DNA of 64,000 nucleotides from Silene conica (GCA_029255685.2 CM055317.2:73893460-73957459), one strand, 5' to 3'. Numbered from the stretch's first letter, positions 12,300-25,736 are shown. A program made the numbers and translations. Notes: a model not told the origin generated them from the sequence alone.

Positions 12300-13080
12300 T
12301 TTATAACTAATAATTTATTTGTAATTTTTCTATTAGAATTAGAAAATAATAAATATTTACAATTTTCTATTAGAATTAGAAGATTAGAAGATAGTTGATT
12401 AAATAATAATTTATTTATAATTTTCCTATTAGAATTAGAAAATAAAATAATAAAAAATTATTTACAATTTTTCTATTAGAATTAGAAAAATTAAAAATAG
12501 TGTAATTTTTCTATTAGAATTAGAAAATAATAAAATAATAAATATTTACAACTTTTCTATTAGAATTAGAAAATTAGAAAATAGTTGATTAATAATAATT
12601 TATTTATAATTTTCCTATATAAAAAAATAAAAAATTATTTACTTTTTTCTATTAGAATTAGAAAAATTTAAAATAGTTAATTATTTACGATTTTCGTATT
12701 ATATTTAGAACACTATTATTCTTTAAGATTTGGATATTGTATAAGGTTATTAATTTTATTCAATTTTTTAATTAAAAATAAAATTGGGAAAAATGAATTA
12801 GAAAATAATTAATTATTTACAATTTTCCTATAAGACTTAGAATATTATTTTTCTATTATAATTAGAAAAATTAAAATAGTTAATTATTTACAATTTTCCT
12901 ATTATATTTAGAACACTATTATTCTTTAAGATTTGGATACTGTTTAAAGTTATTAATTTTATTCAACGTTTTTATAAAAATGTAATTGGGAAATGAATTA
13001 GAAAATAATTTATTATTTACAGTTTTCCTATAAGACTTAGAATATTATTCCTTAATATTTATATACTTACTATTTAAGGT
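12300..13080. repeat. AT-rich tandem repeats in Helitron 2
   Basis: Repeats of roughly 60-110 bp containing 'tatttacaatttttctatta' and 'gaattagaaaata', orthologous in position to those in Helitron 1. Confidence 0.6.
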
Positions 13081-13486
13081 TATTAACTTTATTCAACTTT
13101 TCTATTAAAAATGAAAAAGGGAATGCAGAAGAAAGAACTAACTCAATCTGTCTTCGTCTTAACATTAAAATGGGTAAAAAATAATCTCACATGGGGATAT
13201 GAGACAAATATGCTAAAATGTCTACAAGTTAGGGTTGTTAAGAGATACGGTTAATTTTGTTGGTCAAATTGGGTAGTTAGCTAAGAAGGGTGCGACGAAT
13301 ACCTAAATGGTGTAGAAAAATGATACGTATGTACTAAGTGAATGATTAGAACAACTGAGAAAGTAGGTAGATAAATTTTATTTCAATGTTCTATTTTGTG
13401 AAAATAACAGACATAGATGATGTGAAAATAGGTTAAAATCTCTTAAATAACATGTATATATATATATATATACTCAATTTTGATTG

Positions 13487-13728
13487 TTTTTTTTTTGTGA
13501 CGAGGGGTTTAATCCCCCCGGACCCATGCATTCCCGCACCACCACATGGACCATGTAAGCCACCCCTTTCGGAGCTGCAGTGGCCAAGTGATCATCGCCT
13601 CAGCTGGTAATCGAACCTGAGACCTCTCAACTCCTGCATTTCTGCAAGCTTTAAGGTTTAACTCAGTTACCACTGGACTAACACCACTTGGTTAAATTCA
13701 ATATCTAACAAGTACACCACCAAATATT
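13487..13728 (-). mobile_element. tRNA-derived SINE inside Helitron 2
   Basis: Read on the minus strand, it carries box A-like TTAGTCCAGTGGTAACTGAG and box B-like GGTTCGATTACC about 50 bases apart, then a tRNA-unrelated body ending GTCACA and a run of ten A. Compared with the uninterrupted site in Helitron 1 (about 2405-2415), the inserted block lies between two copies of ATTGTT, a probable short target duplication. The certain core is 13,487-13,692; the 36 bases to 13,728 may be the 5' head or flanking sequence. Confidence 0.65.
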
Positions 13729-16700
13729 TATTGTTGTAGGGTGGGAGTTGACTTTATATCGGATGTGTCTATTTTTTTTAATAGTAGAGGTAAATAGGTC
13801 TTCAGGGAGGAGGTAAGTCTTGGAGGTAGGGGTACTCTCTGGTGTTGAAGAGTGTAACTTGAGTCATATAAATAAATGTTCACAGACGGGGGATTTCAGG
13901 GTAAATTTTACAATTGATTTTGATGGTTAAGTTGGTTAGGTGGATAAGAAGGGTACTCGATGGGTATGATTACTCTATGACATTTACGAGTGTGATTTAA
14001 GAGATAGAAAAATATATTCATATGTGGGGATGAGTTGTTTAGGAATATGAATATAATTAAGGTTGATTCTGAATGATTTAGTTGGTTAGTCGGGTGGAAA
14101 ATGGTTGAATATAGAAAAAGGTGGCCTGGTAACGTGAGATATTGATTGGATTAGGTAAACAAATACCATTTATTTGAAACGGTATATTATATGAAAATAA
14201 GAATCGACAAATAGTATAAATATACGCTAAAAACGTTTAAAATATTATGTGTATAAACTTAATTTTGTTTTTTTGTTAGACACAAAACTAAACATGTATG
14301 AAAATAAGAATCAACAAATAGTATAAATATAGGCGAGAAGGGTACAGTGAATACCCAAATGTTGTGGAAAAAGGATACGTATGTACTAAAAGAATGATTA
14401 AAACAACTGAGAAAGTAGGTAGATAAAATTTATTTCAAAGTTTTCTTTTCTGAAAATAATAGAAGCACAAATGCTTTGAAAATAGGTTAAAAATCTCTGA
14501 AGTAACACGTATGTATACTCAATTTTAATTGCTAGAGGGTGGGGCTTGATTTTACATTGGGCGTGTTTATTTTTTTAGGGGTGGGATAGATTTGTTTGAG
14601 AGAGGAGGTAAGTGTCTTGCTGGTAGGGTTACTCTCTTACGTTGAATATTGTGATTTGAGTAGTACAGCTAAATGATGGTAGGTTGGGATTCTCAAGGAT
14701 ACATTTTACAACTGGTTTTTATGGTTAGGTTGGTTAAGTGGGTGAAAATGGTACTCGACGGATAGGATTACTCACGGACAAAACGAGTGTGAGGTAGAGA
14801 TAGAAAAATATATTCATAACTCTGATTGAGTTGTTTAGGCATAATAATATGGTTAAGGTTGATTCTGATAGGTTTTGTTGATTAAATTTAGAAAGTTATA
14901 TCCTTTAATATTTGTATACGTTTTTTTATTTTTATTTTTTAACTTTTTCCAACTTTTCTTATAAACATGAAGATGAGAAATTGGAGGAAAAAACTAACTC
15001 ATTTAGTTTTCCTTAAAACAAAACTCTGTCTTAACATTATAACCGGTCAAAAGACGTCACAAATCTGTTACTTTTCTTCATGCATCATGCTTTTATCTTA
15101 TCCATATTATTTACCCCTTCTTAATCTTAAAATGGATATCACCCACTTAATTAAGATTTTGTGGAACTAATAAGGGATAATATTTGGGTATATAAATATA
15201 TACAAATTTCTGCCTAAAAGAAACGTCTACGACCAACAAACATTCAACCAAGTTAATTAAGAGAGACCCCATCATTATTTTTGGTACAAGAGCAACACTA
15301 TTATTCACGTGAATATTACATACTTTCGTACTCAACAATGCGAAAGAAATGGAACTTTTTAATAAAAAAAATGTCAAATATATTATACATAAGATAAATC
15401 CCAAAAAAATATGATTTAAGAATCATATATAATAACAACATACACCACATTGATGATGTAGGTGGGTTAAGTCGAATACTTGTGTGGATGAGAATAAATT
15501 TAAGTGGTTATTGCAAAGTATTCGTAAACAATAAAGTAATGAAAAATGAAAGGTAGCTTCGAGACGTATATAGTACATCGACAAAAGATAGTTTTTTTAG
15601 TCATAACTGCATGATAATAGTTTAATTCTGTATTATTGTTATTCTTTTTTCTGTATATTTTCAATTTATTCTTTAAAAATAGAACATTGTTTTATAGGGC
15701 GGAGGTTGATAGGTCATGAAGAAGGATTTAAGTGTCTTACTAGGTAGGATTACTTTTTGACGTTTAAGAGTGTAATTTAAGTTGTACAAGCAAATGTCAA
15801 TAGCCTGTAATTGTTCAGCAATACTTTTTGACAAATGCTTAAATGGTGCGGAAAAGGGTAGTATGGCAATGATAGAAAAACTGAGAAAATAATTAGAAGA
15901 ATTTCATTCAAGTTTGTATAATGTAGAAAAGACAGATGCACATATGCTCTAAAAATAGGTTAAAAAACTTTTAAATATCATGTATATATACTCATGATGG
16001 GAATTGATTTTACGAAGAATGTATGTGTCTATTTTTTTTAGGGGTGGAGGTATATAGGTCTTGAAGTAGGAGGCATGTGTTTTTAGGATATGACTATTTT
16101 CCGACATTTAAGAGTGTGATTTGAGTAGTACAAATAAATATAGATACAATGAGGTTGTTCAATGATGCGCATACGGTCGATTCTAATGATTAAGTTGGTT
16201 TGTTGGGTGAAAAGGGTACGATGAAAGCCTAAATGGTGTGGAAAATAAGGGGTTATGTATTAAGAAAATTGAGGAAGTAGATACATTTTATTTCAACGTT
16301 GTATTATGTGTAAATGATATAGGCATATATGCTATTAAAATAAGTTAAAAATCTCTAAATATCATTTTTATAAACTCAATTTTGTTTTTTTGCGAAATAC
16401 AAATATATCTAATCAAATGTCAATAGATGTCATGTCAATATAATATTATTTTCTTTTAACTGGGCTATTATTTTTGTCTTGGTGCTCGATTAAAAAAAAC
16501 ATCGTGAGTTGAATTTTACACCCAACTCCAATGTGACATCTCGGGTGTTACCTCCAACCTTTATTCCTCATCACTTCTCTCCTACCTCATTTGGTAATCA
16601 AACAAAAAATTGCATGTCTTTATTGTCTTTGTTTTCCCTGTCAAGCACTTCTCTTCCAAACAAGGTCGATTTTGAAGGTAAAAGTTAAGTTTTTGATAAA

Positions 16701-17248
16701 TAGATGAACTTTTCAAAAGGAAAGACAATTTTGAGGGATAAGTCTGGGTGTTTCGTGAATAAAGGGTTTCTTGAATATTTTAGGTGTGTATTGAAAATTG
16801 GGAGAATGGTGTCGATGATGAATTAGATAATTGTTTAAGGTAGGAATAAATATGACCCCATCGCATTTGGTGGTTAATTCCAAGATAGGTTAGTAGGCGT
16901 GACTTTGAATTGTGGACTGTTGCATGTGTTGTTCGAAGGGTAAAAGTAGTGGTTTGATGGTTATTTCGTGTGGTACTGAAGATGGTTGCGGCGAGTTGGG
17001 TGGTTATATGTATCTCTGATTTAATACGATGGATGCATGATAGGTGTATGGATAATGGTAGCATTAATGACATCAATGAATATAAATGAGGTAATTTTAT
17101 TAACAAAATATCACATTTGTAGAATGAACTAATACTATTTTTATATCAAGAATAAGCTTGTGATTTATTTTTGATTTATATGGTGAGAAGTTTTATGAAT
17201 ATCCCAAACTAATTTAGTATCCGTGCATCGCACGGGCAAAAAAACTAG

Positions 17249-18200
17249 TAATTAAAATTAAAAGGTATACATAGAAAATAGTCGTATGTTTTCCATATGT
17301 TCTTAAACTACTACAACAACGTTCGTATAATTATTAACGACATAGAAGATAATAGGCTATGTATAGTTAAATTCAGCTTCATTTAATTCAGTTCAGTTTA
17401 GTTCAACTCATCTCATGACAAATTAACTCTTATTTCAATTTAATTCGGTTCAATTTAGCTTCACTACGACCAGTTCAGTTCAACTCTTTTCGGCAAAAAA
17501 AAACAGGGTGTAAAACCCGTTACTAACCATGTTTTTGTTGAATTGAATATACACTTTTATTACATAATTTTACACTAAATTAATATAAGTATCTTTATAC
17601 AACACCTTTGGTAGACCATAGTTATGTTGAAAAAGACTCATTATTAATTAGCTAATTGTGTCATTTAGAATAGCCAATATATACTCTCGTAAGAAAATGT
17701 CCCAAAACTATAAGTTTGGCACTTATATAATTATATATATGTAAATAATACAAAATAGTAGAACTTATAATATTTATAGCTATTTTATCACAAGGTCAAT
17801 GAACCAATATAATATTAATTCAAATTAAAAGTTAACAAACAGGTAGGTTTTCTTTTTGTCTTATTATTATGCTAAGACAGTCTTATATAAAGTAAAAAAA
17901 TTGTATGGTCAATATTAATTGTATGTCATGTAATAACATACATTTAATGAGTTTATTAGCTAACATAAATAAACTATTATAATAGTTGGTCCCGACCATC
18001 TTAAATTAAGAATTCTCGAAACCCACCTTCTATCTATTTTTTCTTGTTTAAATTGAGTGTGACTGTGTCTTATCTAAGAATTTGTGAAAATTGAAAACCC
18101 GTTTACAAAAAATTTGTTATTTCTACATATAAATAAAACTTAAATCTCATATAAAACAATTTTACGTTATTAAATTATGATATATATATAAAGTCATTAC
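17249..18200. other. Intergenic, MITE-like relics
   Basis: Contains a 'ttcagttcagtttagttcaac...cggttcaatttagcttcac' segment (about 17,365-17,510) that resembles segments at 36,410-36,595 and 43,860-44,000. A short 'taagacagtcttatata...gaccatcttaaattaag' inverted pair lies at about 17,870-18,012. No gene is seen. Confidence 0.4.
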
Positions 18201-18214
18201 TATAGAAAAATTTA

Positions 18215-18890
18215 ATATGTTGAGTTTGCGCTCTCTATTATAGACATGACCGTCTCCGGAGGGTGAAGTCCCCTCGTTAGCTTTGCGTTCGAATTTTAGA
18301 CATGTCTATCTCCCAAGGAAGAAGGCTCCTCATTGAGTTTACGTTCGCTGTTGTAAACATGCCCGTCTATGGGAGGATAAAGCCCCTCGTTGAGTTTACA
18401 TTCTATGTTGTAGACATGCCCATCTCTAGGGGGAGGGCTCCTCGTTGAGTTTGCGTTCTATGTTGTAGACATGCCCATCTCCAGGGGGAGAAGACCCCTT
18501 GTTGAGTTTGCATTCTAAGTTGTAGACAACATATCCGTCTTCTGGGGGAGAAGGTCTCTCATTGAGCTTGCGTTCTAAGTTGTAGACATATAACCGTCTC
18601 GGGGGAGAAGGCCCTTCATTGAATTTGCGTTCTAATTTGTAGACATGTCTGTCTCCCGGGGAAGAATTGAAGGCCCCTCGTTGAGTTTACGTTCGATGTT
18701 GTAGACATGCCCATCTTCGGAGGAGAATGCCCCTTGTTGAGTTTGTGTTCTCTGTTGTAGACATGACCGTCTCCGAGGGAGAAGGCCCCTCATTGAGTTT
18801 ACATTTGCTGTTGTAGACATGCTCATTTCCGGGGGACAAGGCCCCTCGTTGAGTTTGCGTTCTTTATTTGTTGTAGATATTATACAATAG
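18215..18890 (-). pseudogene. Decayed multi-repeat PIP-like peptide array (distal part)
   Basis: About 12 tandem units of about 57 bp (19 codons). Each encodes a version of NEGPSPPGDGHVYNIERKL on the minus strand, the same architecture as the 10.9-kb gene but with Gly-Asp-Gly-His in place of Gly-Ser-Gly-His and a VYN extension. Units differ in length by non-multiples of three (for example near 18,440, 18,590 and 18,650), so no continuous frame exists and it is classed as a pseudogene. No signal peptide lies upstream. Without the retrotransposon at 18,996-26,761, this array would lie about 180 bp downstream of the four-repeat piece at 26,842-27,185, so the two are probably one original locus. 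Confidence 0.6.
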
Positions 18891-18995
18891 TAACTAACTA
18901 ATAAGTTAGTTATATGTTAAGAATAAGTTAGTTATATTTGTAACTAGAGTTTGTTATATAGTTAGTTATATCCTAAACTATAGTTGTGAGGATGT

Positions 18996-19487
18996 TGTTG
19001 GAAATAATGCAAAGGTTAGTAATGTTGTTTAGATACACATTACATGTTAGAGAAACCTTTCATTGCCTCGTAAGAGAATCTCCACACTTTCTCCACTAAG
19101 TGCACATGTATGACCACTAACATCATGGTTGAACCATGTTTATGGTAGTGGAGTAGTGGTTATGTTATGCCATTAACTTGGTAGTTAAGGTGCTAATTAA
19201 CCACTATAAATATGAGAATTGTAGTCATTAGAGATACACATCTTCTTCCATACATCTCTACTACATTCTATATGATAATTTTGAGCATACCATCTGAGTT
19301 CCAACTCTTAATTGTTGAGTACACAACTTTTAGGAGTGTTGTGTGACCTTGGGGGACGACGCCCATTCCGATTTGTACCGTAGTCGGAGCGATTTCGTTT
19401 CTCATTCAGTGACCTTCATACCACGACACAACAACATATATTCTCTCAATATATCCTCGCCCCTATAGTGACCCTAATTTTCCAACA
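18996..19487 (+). repeat. Left LTR of the outer element
   Basis: Starts TGTTGGAAATAATGC and ends TTTTCCAACA. Near-identical to 26,271-26,761. Confidence 0.85.
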
Positions 19488-21970
19488 ATTGAGAAACGAA
19501 ATTTTGTCACTATGTTATTGTTGTTGTGTTCATCATTCTTGTTATTGAAATTATTTTTATTGGCAAAAATATTATTCATTATGTATAAGAATCAAGCCGC
19601 AGAGGTTGAGACAACAGTCCGGTATTTTGGCTATAACTCGGTCTCTAGACCTTCGTTTGTGGCGTGTAATATGGCGTTGGAAAGCTAAGAAGAAGGGCTA
19701 CAACTTTGTAGTTTACGTCTTTAGCAGATTATGTCATTTACTTTCTCTACAATGGGCAGCAATGTCATGGTAGTGTGCTGGAAAGTTTACGAAGATTATT
19801 CATAAAAGAATGGTATTATCTATAATTTTATTGCTCAATTTATTCTTGCGATTAAGGTATGTTCCCATGAATTTCCTTTACATATATTTATGTTGATAAA
19901 TATGAAGGTTTGGTCAAAATATATATGTCTTAATCAATCCGTCGCAAACTGAGCATTTTCTTGTAGTGTAATCTTGGTAAAATTACTCTTGATAATTGAT
20001 TTCAAGAATATGTGAATGAAATTGGTCCAAGATTTTGATTGACAAGTAGCTAGAATGATTGAGTATCCAAGATATTGTTGTGTGTATAATATGTTTATAT
20101 ATCAAGCAAAATATTTCACATTTGGATTGATTATTTAATTTTGATTATGAGGTAAATTAAAATTGATATGGTTATGAACCAAATGTGGGGGTTAAATTTT
20201 TTATTTTCACTTGATATTTTATCTTGGATATGTTGGTATGACAACCAATTAAAAATGATTAATTGTCAAAGTTTCATAAGAGTAAAATATGGAGAGTGTA
20301 TATTATTGCGTACAATTGTATGATATCTAAACGTGGAGATAATTAATGAATGAATAATGTGTATATTTTGATTGAACGTTTATGTTTGTCACTAATTTGT
20401 GGCGTGACAACATGTGGGGGAAGACGTTCAACTTATTTGATAAATTATTCATCAAGTTTAGAGTTGATATCTTATAATTTGTTAAGGGTATGTATATCTC
20501 TGACTGTGGGGGTTGTATAGAAAATAATGATCGTATGTTTTATACGTGATTAATTGAACCATATTAAGAAATAATAATTTGTTGGCTAATGTGTATGTCA
20601 ATAAATAATGGTTGCGTAAGGTTCAATTATTTATGTTATACTTGACTTACACCACACTATATGAGATTATGATGATTGATTTTATGTTTGTAAGAAGTAA
20701 AATTCTTTCTGTAAAATGCGGTTTTGCAAAGATAAAGTAACATTGAAACAATCATCGGGGTTATTCGTTGTTCTCTAGTATAAGAATGATGGTGTATATA
20801 GAGACTTCAATATATATATTAATATGATTTTAGATGTAAAATCGTAAACACTTTGTGCATATTTTTTCTATGTTATTTAATTAAAAAGAGAAAATAACAA
20901 AGAAAATATGTGTTCTTTTAATGACGTCCGAGTGGAACTCTATATTTAATTAGAACAATTATGCTTATGAGTTATAAGAGAACACACGCTTTGACTATTT
21001 TGGGAAGTCTTACGTGTATAGATTGTTGATTCAATGTAGCTTGTGCATTTAATACATTGTGTTTATATACTCATTACCAAAAAATCATCATTTACGTAAG
21101 GTGCAATATTGAGAATTGCACTTTGTTCGATATCTAAAGATATTGTATCGAATAAAAGGTAATGATTGACCATAAGATAAGATCTATGTTGAGTACATTT
21201 TCACCTGTTGTGGTGATTTTATTTTATGTCTGTTGAGAAGACTATTATCACCTTGTGGTTCAGGCATATTAACCTTGTAGGGTAGATGCACGGTGACAGT
21301 GAAGCTATTATTAACTACTACTTAATTGTGGGGGCATGGAGTTTTGCCTAATATTTATCTTTATCATGATACTATTATCAATTTTATAATGCTAAAACTG
21401 GTGTGCATGATGTGTACGCTGAATTGTTAATTCGCACAGTTTATGCAGATTTGAGAAAGTGGATTGACAATTATATGCTCACAAATTATTTTTGTGAAAT
21501 TTGTGTGGAGTATATTTATTTCTAAGGCTAATGGACTAAGAAAGAAAAGAAGCCCTTGAATTGTCGAGGGGAATACGGCAAAAGCCTATTAGTTGAGGAA
21601 TTTGTGGTGGATACCGGAATTTGCTTATGCAAGGGTGGTCTAACGAAGCCATAGATAACTCATACTTGTGTACACATCACATTCCTATGACATGTACACT
21701 ATTTCGCAGGTTGAGCAAATAGCTCTTAATGATCTTATAGCCCAAAATTGGGTGGTCCTTGTGAGACGGACTTGATGAGGTCACCGTAGTGGTGGAGGTT
21801 GAGATATTTCTCTTAATGAATCTATATCCCTTTATTTGGGTGGTCCTATTGAGAAGGACTTGATGGATTCACCGCTATGTTGAAAGACTAAGCCTTAGAG
21901 CTTTTATTGAATCTATATCCCTTTACTTGGGTGGTCCCATTGAGATGGACTTGATGAATTCACCGCTATG

Positions 21971-24900
21971 TGATGTGATCGGAAAATGAGACGGATGAAA
22001 AAAAGATAGAAAAGCAAATGTTCAATATTATTGATAGGTTGCTAAGGTGAAACTGTGATGATAATTATCATCTAGGTTCCAAATATACTGAATATACTCA
22101 GACAATTGTTCATAAATTTAGACATGAGGAGTAAGCTACTACCACCTCTTACTTATATAGCCTACATTGCCTTGGAGGGCAAGGTTTGCCTTGGGGAATA
22201 AGAAATAAACGACAAAATTACTAAACTATCCTTCACTTATATTTTGGTGTGCATCAATACCCGCCTCTTGAAACGATCCTTGTCCTCAAGGATCAGGTTT
22301 GCCTCACAACCACACCCCTTAGCTTGCAAATTTATAATTTCAAGAGCTTTATCTGCACCAACATAAGAGCAAGTAGCTAGGTCAAGTCCTCCGGGATCAA
22401 AGACAAAGATAGTGTCATTTTCAGTGCGTTTGTCATTCTCCAACAGCGTATCTGCTTCCCATTTCAGCGTTGTTCCAACCTTGGCCACCACAAAGGTTAC
22501 ACTACTTGTATGGCAAGATTTACCTCTCATAGATTCATTAGTACCACCCGGATCAAAGATGAAAATGCTAGATGAAACATCCAGAAACTTATAGCTGCTT
22601 GTTGTACATTTTTTCACCCATATCATATCTATTAGAATATTAGTGTTACCAATAACTAGCCTCCTCAATGGTCCTCCTAGATCAAACACAGACGCTTGGG
22701 AGGCTTCATATCGCATGTGTCTAAATTGTGTGCAGCCAGTGAACTGACATGCTTCAAGTCGGTTCCTCATCTTCCGCCAACTTTTAAAACCATTGGGGTC
22801 AAAACTCAAGATAGTGACATTCTGATGTTTAATGACATAACCCAACATCATAGTACTGCAATCCATGAACTCCAGTACAATGGAGCAGTGCTTTAACAGA
22901 TAGCCAAAAGTGATGAATCCAATTGCTCCAACATCTGAAATCCATGAACTTGCAGCCCAACATTTCATTAGCCATAGTGTTAACAAAATGATATCCTTCC
23001 AATAACCAACTCTCAACACATTCAATGTCCTAAACTGCTCATATGCAATATTAACTATAATGCCAGGGTCCCAAATGAGGTTTGTTGATTCTATATACTC
23101 CTCTGGCCACATGACATAAGCATTAGTTGCAAGGTAATTATGGGTGCTCATAGCATACCTTCCTTCCCTCTTAAAATCACCCTTGTCCTCAGGGGTAAAT
23201 GCACAAGTAGTGACTTGTAATCGAATAGCTTCGCCTATTAACTTAGACACATTTGACAAAAATGCTACCATCTTTAAAACACCGCTGTCACAAGTATTTC
23301 CTATAAAAATCACCTTTGCTTCATGCCTAATATTATCAAGGAGTATTATTAAAGCAAATTTTATATCCCCTTCAATTTCTCCACTTAACGATGTAGTACT
23401 AATACCTTCAGACTTGTAAGATATAACCACAAAAATGTCAGTCACATGTACTACTCTTAAGGTAATAATCTCGGTCTCGAAAATCACTGACCCCGGATCA
23501 AAGACCCTCATTTGTGGTACCATTTTCTCATGCCACCCACTATCACAGTTAAGGCTATTAGTCAAGGGTTCATTGCATCCTTCCAAGCCCTTCCCACCAA
23601 GATGAAAAATAGAGTTAATGAATAAGTTAGTACATGGCTGCCATTCCCAAATATTTTCTTCTGTCAATTTTAACAATTGATTGTCCCAACAAATTTGAGA
23701 TATACTCAACCCATGTAATTGCTTGAAGTGTAAGAATGTCCTACAACCATGCTCTAGTCCAAACACCTTAGGAACATGTGCTTCCACACCCAATATCATT
23801 GATAAATTTGATCCCCCAAACAAGTTAAGATCACTATACAAGGGAGATATAGCATTTTGGAGAAATTTAATGCTCACCTGAGTACTTGGATATGAAGAGT
23901 ACAAATTCTCACCATGGTTTCCATTGCAATGAGAAGACATTTGTTCGCTAGAGTAGCAACCCTGAGACAGAGTACACTGTAATGTGGAGAAACGTCTCAA
24001 CTCCCACCTTGAACTCCACCTTGAACTCCACCTTGAACTGACTCTAGTTCAGCCATCTTGGCAGCTTCCACCATTTCTTTTATAAAAGTTGGAAGCGGCA
24101 ATTCATCGAGCACCTTCTGGGCTTCTGGTTCTTGTTCGTTTTCTGTATTATAGCTTTTAATTTGTGGTCCGGAAACATCTCCACAAATTGTGTTCTCCCC
24201 ATTCTCATACGATGAAGTATCCTCATCGTTGATTCTAGTCAATTGCACTTGCTCTATGTAAGAATTTCGTTCAGGAATATCATTGAACACTTTGTAGTCA
24301 CAAGATAAATTCTCGCTGGTATTTAGAAAACCAGGGGTCGGAGATGCTTTAACCTCATTGTTATTGGGATATACAGTAGCGGTAGGGAGGCGACAACCCG
24401 AAAGTTTGATCGAGTCACCAGGAACATATTGTGGAGTGAACCATGGTAGCTTATTGATATCAATTTCCCCTAGGACATATTTTCTTATAGCGAGCTCTTC
24501 GATAGCTACTGCCAACTTGTGAACTCCTACTTTGAGAGATGCTATATCGTCGGAAACTGACATAAGGGCTGATCAGAAGAAGGAAAACGATATTTTTTTT
24601 TTTTTTTTTTTTTTTTAATTGACAGAGGCAGGCTATGTATAAAAGAAGATGGGTTTTGTTTTGAAATTTTCTTTTTTTTTAAATCTAACACAGGTCGAGA
24701 GGAAATTTAGCTCTGATAACCAAATGATGTGATCGGAAAATGAGACGGATGAAAAAAAGATAGAAAAGCAACTGTTCAATATTATTGATAGGTTGCTAAG
24801 GTGAAACTGTGATGATAATTATCATCTAGGTTCCAAATATACTAAATATACTCAGACAATTGTTCATAAATTTAGACATGAGGAGTAAGCTACTACCACC

Positions 24901-25010
24901 TCTTACTTATATAGCCTACATTGCCTTGGAGGGCAAGGTTTGCCTTGGGGAATAAGAAATAAACGACAAAATTACTAAACTATCCTTCACTTATATTTTG
25001 GTGTGCATCA
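21971..25010 (-). mobile_element. Nested non-autonomous LTR retrotransposon
   Basis: Terminal repeats of 286 bp (21,971-22,256 and 24,725-25,010) start TGATGTGATCGG and end TGTGCATCA, flanked by the 5-bp duplication CTATG. On the minus strand a primer-binding-like site similar to initiator-tRNA-Met primers follows the right LTR (TATCAGAGC next to 24,715), and a purine tract (AGAGGCGGG) precedes the left LTR. It carries two open regions, about 24,563-23,997 and 24,000-22,237, whose products are not recognisable gag or pol domains; the larger has recurrent FDPGG-like motifs. The two LTRs are almost identical, so the insertion is young. Superfamily is uncertain. Confidence 0.75.
22237..24563 (-). 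other. Open regions of the nested LTR element, function unknown
   Basis: Two adjacent open regions on the minus strand encode about 188 and 587 residues. The first has no recognised domain and ends in a short GGVQGGVQGG repeat. The second contains repeated FDPG/FDLGG motifs spaced by about 60-130 residues and an EDKDRFKRR segment near its end, which is reminiscent of terminal segments seen in plant retroelement-derived ORFs. They are probably element proteins or relics, not host genes. Confidence 0.4.
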
Positions 25011-25082
25011 CTATGTTGAAAGACTAAGCTTTAGAGCTTTTATTGAATATATATCCCTTTACTTGGGTGGTCCTATTAAGAT

Positions 25083-25736
25083 TATACCTGATCATGGGCC
25101 GAGCTGGGCCGGGTTTGGGCCGGGCTCGTGCTAAATAAACGGCCCAAATACACGGGTCGGGTCGGGCCGGGCCAAAACGATGGGCCGATTTTCTTGGCCC
25201 AAGCCCATAATTGTTCGGGCTATAATGGGCCTCGGGCCAAAATGGGCCAAAACGGGCCAAAATAATATAATACGAAATAATCAACAAAATGGATATGTGA
25301 ACAAACTATTAGCAACGAAATAAAATTTTGAAGTCTTGGGTGTTTGACTTCGACTCTTTTGGTACGAGAACAATCATAGTACCATACATAACTTATGAGT
25401 TGACAAAAAATGGGTAGTATTAACTAAAGGTGTACGATAAAAATATAAAAATATCCGCAAAATTGATAATTCAATGTTTTAGTGATATTAGATTATTAGT
25501 ATGATGTGATATACGATTCCAACTTTTGAATTTTGAATTTTTAAAAAAATAATTTCGGGTCGGGCCGGGCCAAAAATCGGGCCTTAAGGTTGGCCCAAAC
25601 CCGGCCCTATATTAATATCGGGCTTATTTTGGGCCGGGCCACGGGCTTTTTGGGCCAAACTATTAGGCCCAAACCCGAGAAAAAATCGGGTTGGGCCGGG
25701 TCGGGCCATCGGGCTTGGGCCATTTGATCAGCTCTA
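25083..25736. mobile_element. hAT-type MITE rich in GGGCC
   Basis: Imperfect inverted ends (TATACCTGATCATGGGCC at left; complement of TAGAGCTGATCAAATGGCC at right) are flanked by the 8-bp duplication ATTAAGAT/ATTGAGAT, which is diagnostic of hAT elements. The subterminal regions are dense in 'gggccgggc' and 'ggcccaa' words and the centre is AT-rich. It is 654 bp and non-coding, inserted into one of the roughly 91-bp repeats of the outer LTR element. Confidence 0.8.

Larger units (their letters stand above)
12230..17248 (+). mobile_element. Non-autonomous Helitron-like element 2
   Basis: Begins TCAATATATATAATTAAAGG and ends with the CCGTGCATCGCACGG hairpin followed by CTAG, inserted between A and T. 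It is of the same family as 389-4301: it shares the AT-rich array at its left side, the 'gtaagtgtctt...ttactctc' modules (near 13,800, 14,600, 15,720, 16,060) and the right-hand 600 bases. It is longer because it contains extra modules and a SINE. No replication-initiator or helicase ORF is visible. Confidence 0.8.

Noticed and set aside
18215-18890. Regular 57-bp repeats resembling a CRISPR array
   Set aside because: The unit is a whole 19-codon repeat without separate spacers and codes for a peptide motif also seen at 10.9 kb; the host is a plant.
25024-25287. 87-residue frame with GPARP repeats
   Set aside because: Produced by the GGGCC-rich subterminal repeats of the hAT-type MITE.
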